Origin: an uncultured Porphyromonadaceae bacterium
GTDB lineage: Bacteria; Bacteroidota; Bacteroidia; Bacteroidales; Muribaculaceae
DNA length: 64,000 nt
Direction: 5' to 3'
NCBI GenBank assembly: GCA_947175265.1
Contig: CAMWMD010000007.1
Location: forward strand, 27,337-91,336
Shown: positions 25,459 to 35,422 of the stretch, in pieces
Layout of the letters: each line of letters opens with the position of its first letter
How positions within the stretch are numbered: position 1 is the stretch's first letter
Program-made: the position numbers and the translations under genes
The notes under the pieces: model-generated
Told to the model about the DNA's origin: nothing
Databases searched by the model: none
What the model saw: the letters and a program-made list of their open reading frames with translations, nothing else

Positions 25459-27483
25459 TCATTTCGCAAGAATGAGCGCACTGTAGGGCGCGAGGGTGAT
25501 GGCGCCACCCTTTGTCGCCCCGAGACTTCCGTCGGCGGCAAGTTTTCCATTCTGAGCGACTATCTTCCAGTTACCCTTCTTGATATTGACGGTCTGGGGC
25601 TTGGAGGCTCCGTTGAACACCACCTTTATCTCCTCCCACTCATCGCCGTTGGCATGATCCTTCAGGCTGTATGAAATGAGGTTGGGGGTCTTGGAGGAAT
25701 CTATCTTATCAAACACCAGATGCTTCGCAATATCCTCAGCAGTGGTCATGCGGAAGGCGGGATGCGCCTTGCGCAGGGCTATGAGGTTCTTGTAGTAGTC
25801 AAACTGGTCGTGATATTTGGTCTTGTTATCCCAATTGATGGCATTGATGGAATCAGGGCTCTTATAGGAATTGTGCACACCCTGCTTGTCGCGGAAAATC
25901 TCCTCACCGGCAAACATGAACGGCGTGCCTTGCGAGGTGAATACGATGGTCTGCGCGAGTTTGGCAGCCTCAAGCATATTCTCCTCCGGCTCTCCGGCCA
26001 TAGATTTACGCATCTTGTCGGTCAGCGAGAGGTCGTCGTGGCAGGAGACGTAGTTCACTATCATTTCAGGCGACTTGGCGTAAGGGAACTTGGAATTGTT
26101 ACCCTTTGCGAAATCCACCTGAGGATGGTCTGTGGCGGCCACGATACCGATCTTCACGGTTTCCTCGAGGCCGGGCTTACCTGTGGCGAAACCGCGGTCG
26201 GAGGCATCCGTGTAATGACCCTTCACGGCATCACGGATATCATCGGAGAACACGGCTATATCGTGCATCTTCGATACATTCTCCTTCAGGGCGCGATGCT
26301 CCACTGCGAGGGGGGAATCTCCGGCAGTCCATCCCTCGCCGTAGACGAAGATGGAGGGATTTATCTTCTTAAGTTCGGAGGCCACCTCATTCATGGTCTC
26401 GGTGTCGTGTATGGCCATGAGGTCGAAACGGAAACCGTCGATATGGTACTCATCAGCCCAGTATTTCGTTGAGTTGACGATATAGTCGCGCATCTGCTGG
26501 CGATCGGAAGCCGTCTCGTTGCCGCAGCCGGAGGCGTCGGAGTATCTCCCGTCGTCCCAATGGCGATGATAATAGCCGGGAGCCGTGAGTTCGAAATTGG
26601 AGTCATCGTTCTGGGCAGTGTGATTGTAGACCACGTCCATGATGACGCCTATTCCCGCGTCATGGAGAGCCTTTATCATCTCCTTCATCTCCTTAACCCT
26701 TACGGAGGGGTCGGATGGATTGGTGGAGTAACTCCCTTCGGGAGCATTGTAGTTCAAAGGGTCGTAACCCCAGTTGTAGGTGTTTTCCTGAAGATTCATC
26801 TCATCCACGGAGTTGTAGTCGTAGGATGGGAGGATATGGACGTGGGTGATGCCCAATTCCTTGAGATGGTCGATGCCGGTCTTCTCCCCTGAGGGTGTTG
26901 TGGTGCCGGGCTCGGTCAGGGCAAGGAATTTACCCTTGTTGGCGATTCCCGACGTGGGATGCATCGACATGTCGCGGTGGTGCATCTCATAGACCACGAC
27001 ATCGGTGAAGTTGTCCACCTTCGGGCCTTTGTCTTGAGCCCACCCTTCGGGGTTTGTCTTTGAGAAATCTATGATTGCGGCTCTGTTGCCGTTTACCCCG
27101 ACTGCCTTGGCCCACACACCGGGGGTCTCCTGCAGCCATTTGTCGTTCTGCTTAACCTTGAAGGTGTAGAATTTTCCGTACAACTGGCCGGGTTCGTTGG
27201 CGCTCCAGACCCCTGTCTGAGGGTCAAGCGTCATCTTCACCTCCTTATAGGGTCTCCCGGTATGCCCGTTGTCATACAGATTGAGCATCACCTCCTGGGC
27301 CTTGGGGCTCCAAAGGCGGAAATGGGTGCCGGATGCATCCACTTTCAGTTCAAGGTCATCGCCGTTATAGGTGGGATAATTAAAGAACTGCTCATCAAAC
27401 AGGCTCTGTGAGTAGACGGAGCCCGGAGCCACTGCCGCTCCTGTGGCCATTATTGCCATGATTAAGAGTTTTCTGATATTCAT
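25459..27483 (-). CDS. pulA: Secreted type I pullulanase-like GH13 enzyme
   Basis: 674 residues with a signal peptide (MNIRKLLIMAIMATGAAVA). A CBM48-type N-terminal domain (about 40-140) is followed by a GH13 barrel with DVVYNHT, GFRFDLM (nucleophile Asp), VYGEGWT (acid/base Glu) and YVSCHD. The sequence YNWGYDPLNYNAPEGSYS is typical of type I pullulanases. It cleaves alpha-1,6 branches of pullulan, glycogen or starch in the periplasm or at the surface. It has its own promoter and terminator, and no Sus genes are adjacent. Confidence 0.92.
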   Translation of the reverse strand: MNIRKLLIMAIMATGAAVAPGSVYSQSLFDEQFFNYPTYNGDDLELKVDASGTHFRLWSPKAQEVMLNLYDNGHTGRPYKEVKMTLDPQTGVWSANEPGQLYGKFYTFKVKQNDKWLQETPGVWAKAVGVNGNRAAIIDFSKTNPEGWAQDKGPKVDNFTDVVVYEMHHRDMSMHPTSGIANKGKFLALTEPGTTTPSGEKTGIDHLKELGITHVHILPSYDYNSVDEMNLQENTYNWGYDPLNYNAPEGSYSTNPSDPSVRVKEMKEMIKALHDAGIGVIMDVVYNHTAQNDDSNFELTAPGYYHRHWDDGRYSDASGCGNETASDRQQMRDYIVNSTKYWADEYHIDGFRFDLMAIHDTETMNEVASELKKINPSIFVYGEGWTAGDSPLAVEHRALKENVSKMHDIAVFSDDIRDAVKGHYTDASDRGFATGKPGLEETVKIGIVAATDHPQVDFAKGNNSKFPYAKSPEMIVNYVSCHDDLSLTDKMRKSMAGEPEENMLEAAKLAQTIVFTSQGTPFMFAGEEIFRDKQGVHNSYKSPDSINAINWDNKTKYHDQFDYYKNLIALRKAHPAFRMTTAEDIAKHLVFDKIDSSKTPNLISYSLKDHANGDEWEEIKVVFNGASKPQTVNIKKGNWKIVAQNGKLAADGSLGATKGGAITLAPYSALILAK

Positions 27484-27531
27484 GTAGTATATTAGATGAA
27501 TAATTTTGGGTATCTTTTTTCAACTTGCCTA

Positions 27532-27539
27532 CAAAAGTA
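27532..27539 (-). promoter_or_regulatory. -7 element of the pullulanase gene
   Basis: TACTTTTG on the minus strand, about 50 nt upstream of the ATG. The -33 region is T-rich without an exact TTG. Confidence 0.6.
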
Positions 27540-27615
27540 GTGATTTTCCCTCTAATGGAAAAACCTTCCTCCCGAATTTTTAATAAAGTTAAGACCCTCC
27601 CGATATTTTTCAGGT

Positions 27616-28851
27616 TTATTCACAACCTCCGCTCCCGATCTGTCGCACGCCGATAAGCCTGTCGGCGCGGGAGCCGGGAAGCCTCAGATAGAGCATGACG
27701 AGGTATTCGTTCGCTGTCTCATAATGGTTTCCCTCCAGTGGGGTGGCGTTGGGGTCCCCGCCATTCTCCACGACGACATAACGGTAGTTGTAGCTACCCT
27801 GTTTCAGCGGTATCTCCGCGGTATATGCCGATTCCGCTTCATCATAGCGCATGAGGTTGCGGCGGTCGTACAGTCCGCTGTTAAAGCCGCCGTCGACGTA
27901 TACCTCCCTCCCCCGGAGTTCCGGCATCGTTAGGGTGAAGCGTGTGACTATGTAATCTGCCCCGAGATCGGGGTCGGTGGAGTTGTATTCGTCGATTTTG
28001 AAACGTCCGTGGCTTGTATGGTCATATACGTAACCCTTCCCGCATCTCGGCAGGTCAGGAGTGAGCCATGCCTGATGAAGCCTCCCGTTGAAGCCTACGG
28101 AATCAACATTCATACCCGGATAATCGGCTCTTACGGTCTCGAAACGCCGGTATTCGTTCCCTGCCGGAAATATAAGCGAGGGGTCGTGAGCGTAATACAC
28201 CCTTTCACCCTCTACCCTCAGCGGCCTCACCGTTGTCTTCAAGGTCTGGGGAACGTTGTTCTGCACCACGTTCAGAATCAAATCCTGCCAAGGGTTTATC
28301 ATCCCGGCCCCTGCCACATCCGCCTCGGCCTCGACTTGCTGATATTCCGTGTTGAAGCCGTAATCGGTACGTGAGGTGGCGCAAGCCGACAGGGATACGG
28401 CGTTCTCCGTGACATAAAATCCGGTCTGGAAAAGTATATCCCCGGGCGCGTCTTCGGGATAGACCTGAAGCAGGTAGTTTCCGCTCACGAGCGGCTTCAT
28501 CTCCGGGTTGGGAATCTCAATGTTGTAATTCACATAGTGTGCGTAGGTGTTGGAGGAGTATCCGTAATCCTCCACCTCGCTTTCGTTGAACCCGTCGAGA
28601 TATTCCGGCTCAAGAAGACGTGAGGGTTGCCAGTCGGCGTTGCAGTGTACGAGGCGGTAGCGGAGATATTCCCTGTCTTCACCCATTATGTCGAAGTTTA
28701 TCCTGAGACGGTCGTCTGTGCCGAGCCGCACGACCGGTGAGGCCATGAAGTCGTACGGATTGGTGATGCTCAGGCTCCTTATCCTGCCGTCGTTTATACT
28801 GTTGGGATTGACGGCAGCGGCCAGCAGGGGGAACAATAACGCGCCTACCAT
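27616..28851 (-). CDS. T9SS plug-domain protein (formerly DUF5103)
   Basis: 411 residues. Characteristic family sequence includes LSITNPYDFMASPVVRLG, LRYRLVHCNADWQPS, LLEPEYLDGFNESEVEDYGY and GREVYVDGGFNSG. It is annotated in Bacteroidota as the type IX secretion system plug protein, which closes the SprA/Sov pore from outside. The signal peptide looks short (MVGALLFPLLAAAVNP), so the true start may vary. Its 5' end overlaps the ung stop by 7 nt, suggesting cotranscription. Functional assignment is by family only. Confidence 0.85.
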   Translation of the reverse strand: MVGALLFPLLAAAVNPNSINDGRIRSLSITNPYDFMASPVVRLGTDDRLRINFDIMGEDREYLRYRLVHCNADWQPSRLLEPEYLDGFNESEVEDYGYSSNTYAHYVNYNIEIPNPEMKPLVSGNYLLQVYPEDAPGDILFQTGFYVTENAVSLSACATSRTDYGFNTEYQQVEAEADVAGAGMINPWQDLILNVVQNNVPQTLKTTVRPLRVEGERVYYAHDPSLIFPAGNEYRRFETVRADYPGMNVDSVGFNGRLHQAWLTPDLPRCGKGYVYDHTSHGRFKIDEYNSTDPDLGADYIVTRFTLTMPELRGREVYVDGGFNSGLYDRRNLMRYDEAESAYTAEIPLKQGSYNYRYVVVENGGDPNATPLEGNHYETANEYLVMLYLRLPGSRADRLIGVRQIGSGGCE

Positions 28852-29513
28852 TCTATCGGTGTCTTGCCGTGGGCTTTCAGATACTCGTTGGCCCGCGTGA
28901 AATGATGGTTTCCGAAAAATCCCCTGTGGGCCGACAATGGCGAGGGATGCACGGAGGTCAGGACAAGATGACGGTCACGGTCGATCTTCTCACCTTTGCG
29001 TATTGCATCTTTACCCCAGAGAAGGAATACAAGATTGTCACGCTTGCGCGACAGCGCATCGACCGTGGCGTCTGTGAACGTCTCCCACCCTATACCGGAA
29101 TGGGATTTCGGCTGATGTTCCCTGACCGTAAGCGCTGAGTTGAGCAGTAGCACTCCCTGAGTGGCCCATCTCGAAAGGTCGCCGTCTGCGGGGAAAGGGG
29201 CTCCCGTGTCTGCGCACACTTCCTTGAATATGTTGATGAGCGAGGGGGGCATGGCCACACCCGGGGCTACCGAGAAACAGAGTCCGTTGGCCTGTCCGGG
29301 CCCGTGATAGGGATCCTGCCCGATTATCACCACCTTTGTATTCTCGAAAGGCGAGGCGTCGTAGGCCGCGAAGATATCTTTTCCCGGAGGGTACACATTT
29401 ATCCCCGGGTCGGAATAATCGCGCCTCACCGCGTCGGTGAGTGCCTTGAAATAGGGCTTCTCAAATTCATCCCTCAGACATTCTTTCCATCCCTTTTCTA
29501 TTCTCACTTCCAT
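28845..29513 (-). CDS. ung: Uracil-DNA glycosylase
   Basis: 222 residues from the Met at 29513 (MEVRIEKGW), the family-standard start; the frame extends upstream to 29591 without conserved sequence. Family 1 UDG motifs: VVIIGQDPYHGPGQANGLCF (catalytic Asp in GQDPYH) and LTSVHPSPLSAHRGFFG (leucine-loop His). It removes uracil from DNA for base-excision repair. It is followed, with 7-nt overlap, by the T9SS plug gene, an order that seems functionally unrelated. Confidence 0.97.
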   Translation of the reverse strand: MEVRIEKGWKECLRDEFEKPYFKALTDAVRRDYSDPGINVYPPGKDIFAAYDASPFENTKVVIIGQDPYHGPGQANGLCFSVAPGVAMPPSLINIFKEVCADTGAPFPADGDLSRWATQGVLLLNSALTVREHQPKSHSGIGWETFTDATVDALSRKRDNLVFLLWGKDAIRKGEKIDRDRHLVLTSVHPSPLSAHRGFFGNHHFTRANEYLKAHGKTPIEW

Positions 29514-29573
29514 GGTCAGTAGTTTTGCTTGGATACACGTCGTATCATATAATCCGAATGTACATAAATAGAG

Positions 29574-29606
29574 AAAGTGGACGGATTTCACAATCAGTCC
29601 ACCTTT
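29574..29606. terminator. Possible terminator hairpin
   Basis: The stem AAAGTGGAC / GTCCA-C-CTTT has one bulged C and is followed by CTTTTTG on the plus strand. It could end the tRNA-Arg transcript reading leftward, but the U-tract on that strand is weak. Confidence 0.35.
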
Positions 29607-29867
29607 CTTTTTGCTTAACTAAATAAATTCTTACATGTTAGGATTATAGATACCTAAAAAATTATGTTGCGAAGTTAACCATTATTTTTGTTCAATCCAA
29701 ATATTTCAGCATAAAAATATGGAAACTTCTTAATATTTAAACTATTTTAACACTACACTCCTATTTCCACTATCTTCCCGATTCTCAAACCTTCTGCCGC
29801 CGACCGGCTACCGGGCTGATTAACGATAAGGCGCAGCCGATGATTGTCAGCCACGCCTCATTCATAG

Positions 29868-29939
29868 TATCTCCATAGGGAGTCGAACCCTAATCGTCGG
29901 AACCGGAATCCGATATTCTATCCATTGAACTATGGAGAC
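29868..29939 (-). tRNA. tRNA-Arg (anticodon CCG)
   Basis: The minus strand folds as a 72-nt cloverleaf. The acceptor is GTCTCCA / TGGAGAT (G-U first pair). The D-arm is GTTC...GAAT. The anticodon stem is TCGGA / TCCGA with loop TTCCGGT, giving anticodon CCG (codon CGG). The T-arm is TAGGG-TTCGACT-CCCTA. CCA is not encoded. Confidence 0.93.
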
Positions 29940-29970
29940 TTCCCGAAGGGTGATACCCTCCTGTTTGGTG

Positions 29971-30001
29971 TTGCAAAGTTAAACATTTTTTCCGAACTTT
30001 G
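29971..30001 (+). promoter_or_regulatory. Promoter of the DUF3109 gene
   Basis: TTG (29971-29973), 20-nt spacer, GAACTTTG (29994-30001; one mismatch to TAnnTTTG). Confidence 0.55.
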
Positions 30002-30040
30002 CAACCTAATTTTTACCATATCCATCGCTCTTTACGGAAA

Positions 30041-30622
30041 ATGCTACTGATTAAAGATACTCTCGTCTCTCTCGACCTCATCGAACGTTTCTTCGTCTGC
30101 GATCTCGACGCATGTCTCGGGCAATGCTGTATCGACGGGGATGCCGGAGCCCCTCTCCTCCCTGAGGAGAAAGAGGAAATCGACAGGCATCTACCCGAAA
30201 TACTTCCGCTCCTGAATCCCAAAGCCCGGGAAATCGTAGAATCGGAAGGTTCTTCTTATATCGATGAGGAAGGCGACCTCGTCACTCAGATTGTCGAGGG
30301 GCGTGACTGTGTGTTCACAACGTACGCGGAGGGGGGAAAATGCCTGTGTGCCCTCGAGAAGGCTTTCAGAGAGGGGAAACTTCCCCAACTCAAACCCTCT
30401 TCATGCCATCTCTATCCGGTGAGGCTGAAACAGGTCGGGGATATGACGGCTGTGAATCTCCACCGTTGGAAGATATGCAAATGTGCCGAGATTCTCGGGC
30501 GTGCAAAAAAGGTGAGGGCTTACGAGTTCTTGCGCGAGCCTCTGATTCGCAAATTCGGCGAGGAGTGGTATGACCAACTGTGTACGACTGCTGAAGAATG
30601 GATTGCCCGCAACTCCAAATGA
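30041..30622 (+). CDS. DUF3109 family cysteine-rich protein
   Basis: 193 residues from the ATG at 30041 (MLLIKDTLVSLDLIERFF); the longer frame from 29999 would start inside the promoter. Conserved Cys clusters (CDLDACLGQCCIDGDAGAP, KCLCALE, SSCHLYP, KICKCA) suggest a metal- or cluster-binding site. The family is widespread in Bacteroidota with no firm function. The downstream spacer has two near-identical 15-mers, GGCACCA(G/A)GCTAAAG, at 30681 and 30724. Confidence 0.85.
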   Translation: MLLIKDTLVSLDLIERFFVCDLDACLGQCCIDGDAGAPLLPEEKEEIDRHLPEILPLLNPKAREIVESEGSSYIDEEGDLVTQIVEGRDCVFTTYAEGGKCLCALEKAFREGKLPQLKPSSCHLYPVRLKQVGDMTAVNLHRWKICKCAEILGRAKKVRAYEFLREPLIRKFGEEWYDQLCTTAEEWIARNSK

Positions 30623-30732
30623 ACACACTGAAGCATAAGTCAACATCGAAGCAGATGTAGCGGATAAACGCCAAAGCACTGGCACCAGGCTAAAGCAGAA
30701 TATCCGGCAGACACCAAACCACAGGCACCAAG

Positions 30733-32172
30733 CTAAAGTATCGGAGCCACAAGCCGGAACATGGATTCTATGATTCTCTGGAATATCGGCCGCTTCTTCC
30801 ATTTCTCCAGGTTCACTTTCCGGCATCTCTTGAGGTCGTCGAAATAGATGTCGCGCATCTGCCGGTTCAGTTTCTCATCATATATGAGGAGATTGCTCTC
30901 AAAATTATTCTCGAAACTGCGGAAATCAAAATTGGTTGAGCCTGACGTCACAAACGCATCGTCTATTATCATCACCTTCGAATGCAGCATCCCCGGTTCA
31001 TAAAGATATACCTTTATGCCTGATTTGAGACATTGGGTGACGTAGGAAAACGAAGCATACCTGAGAAGACGGCTGTCGGGATGGTCAGGTATCATTATCC
31101 TCACGTCCACTTTAGCCAACGCGGCTGCCTGAAGAGCGTTGAAAAGGGAGTCGGTAGGGAGGAAATAGGGCGTCTGGATAAGTATCGTGCGCTTCGCAGA
31201 GGATATGGCCCTCAGGAAGCATAATGCCAGGTTATTCCACCTTTCTGTCGGCCCCCCCGTGAGAAGCTGAACTCCGCAACCGTTCTCTATCCCGTTCCCC
31301 GCCGGTTTCACCTCCGGCACGTATGGATCCTTTTTCAAGAAATTCCAGTCTATGGCGAAAGAATAGATGAGCGACTCCACAATGTCGCCCTTTATCCTGA
31401 AATGGGTGTCGCGCCATAATTTTCCATTCCCGGGACCCTTCACATACCTGTCGGCTATGTTCATACCCCCGATATACCCTATCTCGCCGTCTATGACCGC
31501 GATCTTACGGTGATTCCTCCAGTTGAGACGATTGGCAAGTTGCGGGAAGTTCACGCGGAAGAAGGGATGGGTGGCGATTCCGGCCTCATGCATCTGGCGG
31601 AAGAAACGGCTCTTAGCCGAAAAACTACCCACATGATCATACATCACCTTTACCAGCACCCCCTCATGCGCCTTCTCCTTGAGTATTTCCGCTATCTCGC
31701 TCCCTATCTCATCATCGAGAAATATATAGTATTGCAGCAGAATTGAACTCTTGGCGTTTCTGAGGTCTTCCTTGAATTTACTGAACTTGCTCTCGCCGTC
31801 GGTGAAGATCTCTATCTCGTTGTTTACTGTGAAGGGTGAATGGCAAAGTGAATGCGACAGTTTTATAATGCTCCTGTGGTCGGGATGAAGGTTGAGATTG
31901 TTTATATTGACTCTCCTGGGGCTGTGCTTATGCATAATCTTGCGCTTGTTGTGCCTTGTGAGCAGGTGAAGCCCTCTGAGGCTGCGCCCGAAGAATATAT
32001 AGAAGACCGGACCGATTACGGGAAGGAACACAAGCGCTATAATCCATGAGAGTGCCCGGATGGGATTGCGGTTCTCCCGCAACACCACCACGACTGCCGC
32101 TATCACCATTGTAAAATAGAAACCGGCGATGATGGCGGCCAACCATGTATCGATATGCAATGAGTCTTCCAT
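30733..32172 (-). CDS. cls: Cardiolipin synthase
   Basis: 479 residues, phospholipase-D superfamily. Two N-terminal membrane segments (about 10-60) are followed by two HKD motifs: HRKIAVIDGEIGYIGG and HSKVMIIDDAFVTSGSTNFD. It condenses two phosphatidylglycerols, or PG with PE, to cardiolipin in the inner membrane. Length and arrangement fit ClsA. It is convergent with the DUF3109 gene. Confidence 0.95.
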   Translation of the reverse strand: MEDSLHIDTWLAAIIAGFYFTMVIAAVVVVLRENRNPIRALSWIIALVFLPVIGPVFYIFFGRSLRGLHLLTRHNKRKIMHKHSPRRVNINNLNLHPDHRSIIKLSHSLCHSPFTVNNEIEIFTDGESKFSKFKEDLRNAKSSILLQYYIFLDDEIGSEIAEILKEKAHEGVLVKVMYDHVGSFSAKSRFFRQMHEAGIATHPFFRVNFPQLANRLNWRNHRKIAVIDGEIGYIGGMNIADRYVKGPGNGKLWRDTHFRIKGDIVESLIYSFAIDWNFLKKDPYVPEVKPAGNGIENGCGVQLLTGGPTERWNNLALCFLRAISSAKRTILIQTPYFLPTDSLFNALQAAALAKVDVRIMIPDHPDSRLLRYASFSYVTQCLKSGIKVYLYEPGMLHSKVMIIDDAFVTSGSTNFDFRSFENNFESNLLIYDEKLNRQMRDIYFDDLKRCRKVNLEKWKKRPIFQRIIESMFRLVAPIL

Positions 32173-32295
32173 ATTCTTAAATTCTTTTTATGCAGATTCG
32201 GAATGCAACCCCGGAGTGGGGATACATTTCCGCGAAACTGATTCTATCCTTTTCGGTTTGAGATGCTAAGTTACACAATTTATCCGAGATAAACA

Positions 32296-32330
32296 AAAAG
32301 AGCAGTTGCGAGAAAAGCAACTGCTCTTTT
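32296..32330 (-). terminator. Terminator of the ribosomal-protein/rpoA operon
   Basis: The 14-bp perfect stem AAAAGAGCAGTTGC / GCAACTGCTCTTTT is followed on the minus strand by TTTTTGTTT, about 20 nt after the rplQ stop. Confidence 0.92.
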
Positions 32331-32350
32331 GGAAATATAGTGTCGGTATA

Positions 32351-32854
32351 TTATTCAGCCTTGGGAGCCTCCTCTGCAGGTGCCTCAGCTGCGGGTGCCT
32401 CAGCTGCGGGAGCCTCAGCGGGAGCTGCGCTCTTCTTACGGCGGCTGCGGCGAGTGGATTTCTCCTTCTTGCCACCGGCTGCCTCAAGCATGTTCTCGTT
32501 GAAGTCAACAAGCTCGATCATTGCCATCTCGGCGTTGTCGCCAAGACGGTGACCTGTCTTGAGGATACGGGTGTAGCCACCGGGACGGTCTGCTACCTTT
32601 TCAGCAACCACGCCGAAAAGCTCTTTGACAGCCTCCTTGTTCTGGAGATAGCTGAAGACGAGGCGGCGATTTGTCATATCATCGGTTTTTGACCTTGTGA
32701 TAAGGGGCTCTGCAAATACACGGAGAGCCTTCGCCTTAGCCAGAGTCGTAAAGATTCTCTTATGCATGATAAGAGAAATGGTCAGGTTCGTGAGGAGGGC
32801 CTCGCGATGTGCCTTCTTACGACTGAGGTGGTTGAATTTTTTATTGTGTCTCAT
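32351..32854 (-). CDS. rplQ: 50S ribosomal protein L17 with Ala/Pro/Glu tail
   Basis: 167 residues. The conserved L17 core ([20 protein letters not shown], quoted at its start) covers about 115-120 residues and sits near the exit tunnel. The rest is a basic patch ([14 protein letters not shown]) followed by a low-complexity [10 protein letters not shown] repeat. Such tails are common in Bacteroidota L17. It is the last gene of the long operon, 6 nt after rpoA. Confidence 0.97.
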   Translation of the reverse strand: MRHNKKFNHLSRKKAHREALLTNLTISLIMHKRIFTTLAKAKALRVFAEPLITRSKTDDMTNRRLVFSYLQNKEAVKELFGVVAEKVADRPGGYTRILKTGHRLGDNAEMAMIELVDFNENMLEAAGGKKEKSTRRSRRKKSAAPAEAPAAEAPAAEAPAEEAPKAE

Positions 32855-32860
32855 CGTTGT

Positions 32861-33859
32861 TTAGTCTTTATCTAATTTATATTTTGAAATATCCATCCCA
32901 AACGACAGGTTGAGGCCGGCAAGGAGGTCGTCGAGTTCCGTAAGTGATTTCTTGCCGAAGTTGCGGAACTTCAACAGATCATTCTTATTGAACACCACAA
33001 GCTCACCCAGAGTCTCGACTTCTGCGCTCTTCAGGCAGTTGAGGGCACGTACGGAAAGATCCATGTCTGTGAGTTTGCTCTTGAGGAGTTGACGCATGTG
33101 GAGCACTTCCTCATCAAACTCATCGACATCATTCTCTTTGGGAGCCTCTATCGCTATCTTCTCGTCGCTGAAGAGCAGGAAGTGCTGAATGAGAATCTTG
33201 GCAGCCTCCTTCAGGGCATCCTTAGGCTGGATTGACCCGTCTGTGGTGACCTCGATTACAAGTTTCTCAAAGTCGGTCTTCTGCTCGACACGATAATTCT
33301 CCACCGCGTATTTCACATTCTTTACGGGTGTATAGATAGAGTCGATTGCGATGACGCTGGGATCTGCGTCTGTGAGGAGCTCTCTGTTCTCATCGGCCGG
33401 AACCCAACCGCGACCCTTGTTGATGGTAAACTCCATCTGGAACGATGCGGAGGGGTCAAGGCGGCAGATCTCAAGCTCGGGATTCAGCACCTCGAAACCG
33501 CTGAGCACCTTCCCAAGGTCGCCTGCCTTTAAAACATCGGTGCCCGATACGGTTACCGTCCCTTTCTCGGTCTCGGTGTCTTCAGTCGTCTGCTTGAATC
33601 TCACCTGCTTGAGATTGAGGATGATATTGGTGACATCCTGCTTTACGCCCGGGATAGTGTCAAGTTCGTGTGCCACCCCGTCTATACGGATTGAGCAAAT
33701 GGCGTAGCCTTCGAGCGACGAAAGGAGGATACGGCGGAGCGCATTGCCTATCGTCTGGCCATAACCGGGCTCAAGAGGCCGGAATTCGAACTTGCCGAAC
33801 TTATCATCGGCTTCAAGCATTATGACCTTATCGGGTTTCTGGAATGCTAATATTGGCAT
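32861..33859 (-). CDS. rpoA: RNA polymerase alpha subunit
   Basis: 332 residues. The N-terminal dimerisation domain (about 1-235; [20 protein letters not shown]) is followed by a linker and an alpha-CTD (about 265-325; [20 protein letters not shown]). This CTD is the closest comparison in the window for the N-terminal module of the 716-residue cassette protein at 9114-11264. It is placed between rpsD and rplQ, as in other Bacteroidota. Confidence 0.98.
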   Translation of the reverse strand: MPILAFQKPDKVIMLEADDKFGKFEFRPLEPGYGQTIGNALRRILLSSLEGYAICSIRIDGVAHELDTIPGVKQDVTNIILNLKQVRFKQTTEDTETEKGTVTVSGTDVLKAGDLGKVLSGFEVLNPELEICRLDPSASFQMEFTINKGRGWVPADENRELLTDADPSVIAIDSIYTPVKNVKYAVENYRVEQKTDFEKLVIEVTTDGSIQPKDALKEAAKILIQHFLLFSDEKIAIEAPKENDVDEFDEEVLHMRQLLKSKLTDMDLSVRALNCLKSAEVETLGELVVFNKNDLLKFRNFGKKSLTELDDLLAGLNLSFGMDISKYKLDKD

Positions 33860-33875
33860 GGGTTTCTATTGTTTA

Positions 33876-34481
33876 TTATTTAGAATACAACTCAACGATC
33901 AACTGTTCCTTGATTGTCTCGGGAATGTCTTCTCGCTGCGGAACGTGGAGGAAACGGCCACCCTTCTTGCTGTCGTCCCACTCTATCCAAGGATATTTGC
34001 TGTGGTTGAAGCCTGCAAGAGCATCAGCAATGACTTCAAGAGACTTGGATTTCTCACGTACGGCTACAATGTCGCCGGGCTTTACATGATATGAAGGGAT
34101 GTTGACAACCTCACCGTTGACCGTGATGTGCTTGTGAAGCACAATCTGACGGGCTGCCGGGCGGCTCGGAGCGATGCCCAGACGGTAAACTACGTTGTCA
34201 AGACGGCTCTCGAGAAGCTGAAGAAGAACCTCACCGGTGATACCCTTGGTGCGGGCTGCCTTCTCGAAAAGATTGCGGAACTGACGTTCGAGCACACCGT
34301 AAGTGTATTTGGCTTTCTGCTTCTCCTTGAGCTGCATGCCATACTCGGATGTCTTCCTTCTGCGATTTGAACCATGCTGTCCCGGCGGATAGTTCTTCTT
34401 TGCCAGAACCTTGTCTTCGCCGAAGATGGCCTCGCCGAATTTGCGGGCGATTTTTGTCTTGGGGCCTGTATATCTTGCCAT
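33876..34481 (-). CDS. rpsD: 30S ribosomal protein S4
   Basis: 201 residues. An N-terminal RNA-binding region ([20 protein letters not shown]) is followed by an S4 domain ([21 protein letters not shown]). It is a primary assembly protein at the 5' domain of 16S rRNA. The N-terminal zinc cysteines of the C+ form are absent. The 124-nt spacer before it (34482-34605) is folded and could hold an autoregulatory site. Confidence 0.98.
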   Translation of the reverse strand: MARYTGPKTKIARKFGEAIFGEDKVLAKKNYPPGQHGSNRRRKTSEYGMQLKEKQKAKYTYGVLERQFRNLFEKAARTKGITGEVLLQLLESRLDNVVYRLGIAPSRPAARQIVLHKHITVNGEVVNIPSYHVKPGDIVAVREKSKSLEVIADALAGFNHSKYPWIEWDDSKKGGRFLHVPQREDIPETIKEQLIVELYSK

Positions 34482-34605
34482 TTCTTTCTTTGCTTTTAAT
34501 TAAAGTGGTCCTTTTCCCCCTTGCCTTAGCGCAGCCGCGAACGCCGAGAGAAAGATGCTTGGGCGCTCTATTCGCATTCAGCAAGGGTTGTGAGGGCGGA
34601 ATTTG
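34482..34605 (-). promoter_or_regulatory. Structured spacer upstream of rpsD
   Basis: Nested complementary segments: CCCTTGC/GCAAGGG (34518-34524 with 34581-34587) enclosing AGCGC/GCGCT (34528-34532 with 34563-34567). Most other spacers in this operon are under 30 nt. S4 autoregulation is known in E. coli and Bacillus; applying it here is inference. Confidence 0.4.
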
Positions 34606-34995
34606 TTATACTCTTCTTCTTTTGGGAGGACGACATCCGTTGTGGGGCAGCGGAGTGACATCTACTATCTCTGTCACCTCGATTCCGGCTCCGTGTACTG
34701 TACGGATTGCCGATTCGCGCCCGTTGCCCGGGCCCTTCACATAGGCTTTCACCTTGCGCAGGCCAAGGTCGTATGCAACCTTGGCACAATCCTGCGCTGC
34801 CATCTGGGCTGCGTAGGGGGTATTCTTCTTGCTGCCCCTGAAGCCCATCTTGCCTGCGGAGCTCCAGGAGATAACCTGTCCTTCGCTGTTGGCAAGGCAA
34901 ACGATAATGTTGTTGAAAGAGCTATGCACGTGAAGCTGACCCTGTGCGTCAACCTTGACATTCCTCTTCTTAGCTGCGACTGTCTTTTTTGCCAT
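34606..34995 (-). CDS. rpsK: 30S ribosomal protein S11
   Basis: 129 residues; platform protein near the mRNA exit. Signatures: [40 protein letters not shown] and [17 protein letters not shown]. It lies between rpsM (9 nt) and rpsD. Confidence 0.98.
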   Translation of the reverse strand: MAKKTVAAKKRNVKVDAQGQLHVHSSFNNIIVCLANSEGQVISWSSAGKMGFRGSKKNTPYAAQMAAQDCAKVAYDLGLRKVKAYVKGPGNGRESAIRTVHGAGIEVTEIVDVTPLPHNGCRPPKRRRV

Positions 34996-35004
34996 ACTTT
35001 AATT

Positions 35005-35385
35005 TTATTTAGTAGCTTTCTTCTTGTTAGCGACTGTTTTCTTACGGCCCTTGCGGGTACGTGCGTTATTCTTTGTGCTCTGGCCACGCACCGGAAGACC
35101 GATACGGTGACGGATGCCACGATAGCAACCGATATCCATGAGACGCTTGATGTTGAGCTGGATCTCTGAGCGGAGGTCGCCCTCAACCTTGTACTCTGAC
35201 TGGATCACCTCACGAACGGCTGCTGCCTGATCATCTGTCCAGTCCTGCACCTTGATATCTCTGTCAACACCGGCCTTGGAAAGGATGGTGTTGGCTGCAC
35301 TACGGCCTATGCCGTAAATATACGTCAAGGCAATCTCTCCTCTTTTATTTTGCGGCAAATCTACGCCGACTATTCTTACTGCCAT
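35005..35385 (-). CDS. rpsM: 30S ribosomal protein S13
   Basis: 126 residues; contacts the P-site tRNA and the 50S bridge from the 30S head. Signatures: [28 protein letters not shown] (H2TH), [14 protein letters not shown] and a basic tail. A TACCTTTG -7 match lies just upstream, so it may also start a secondary alpha-operon transcript. Confidence 0.98.
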   Translation of the reverse strand: MAVRIVGVDLPQNKRGEIALTYIYGIGRSAANTILSKAGVDRDIKVQDWTDDQAAAVREVIQSEYKVEGDLRSEIQLNIKRLMDIGCYRGIRHRIGLPVRGQSTKNNARTRKGRKKTVANKKKATK

Positions 35386-35408
35386 AGTTTGTTGTTACAA
35401 ATTTTTTG

Positions 35409-35416
35409 CAAAGGTA
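35409..35416 (-). promoter_or_regulatory. Possible internal promoter before rpsM
   Basis: TACCTTTG on the minus strand, 24 nt upstream of rpsM in the 37-nt gap after rpmJ. There is no TTG at -33, so it would be weak. Confidence 0.4.
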
Positions 35417-35422
35417 ATAAAA

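Noticed and set aside
30681..30738. Repeated 15-mer GGCACCA(G/A)GCTAAAG after the DUF3109 gene
   Set aside because: Only two copies, one overlapping the end of cls; too little to call a repeat element.
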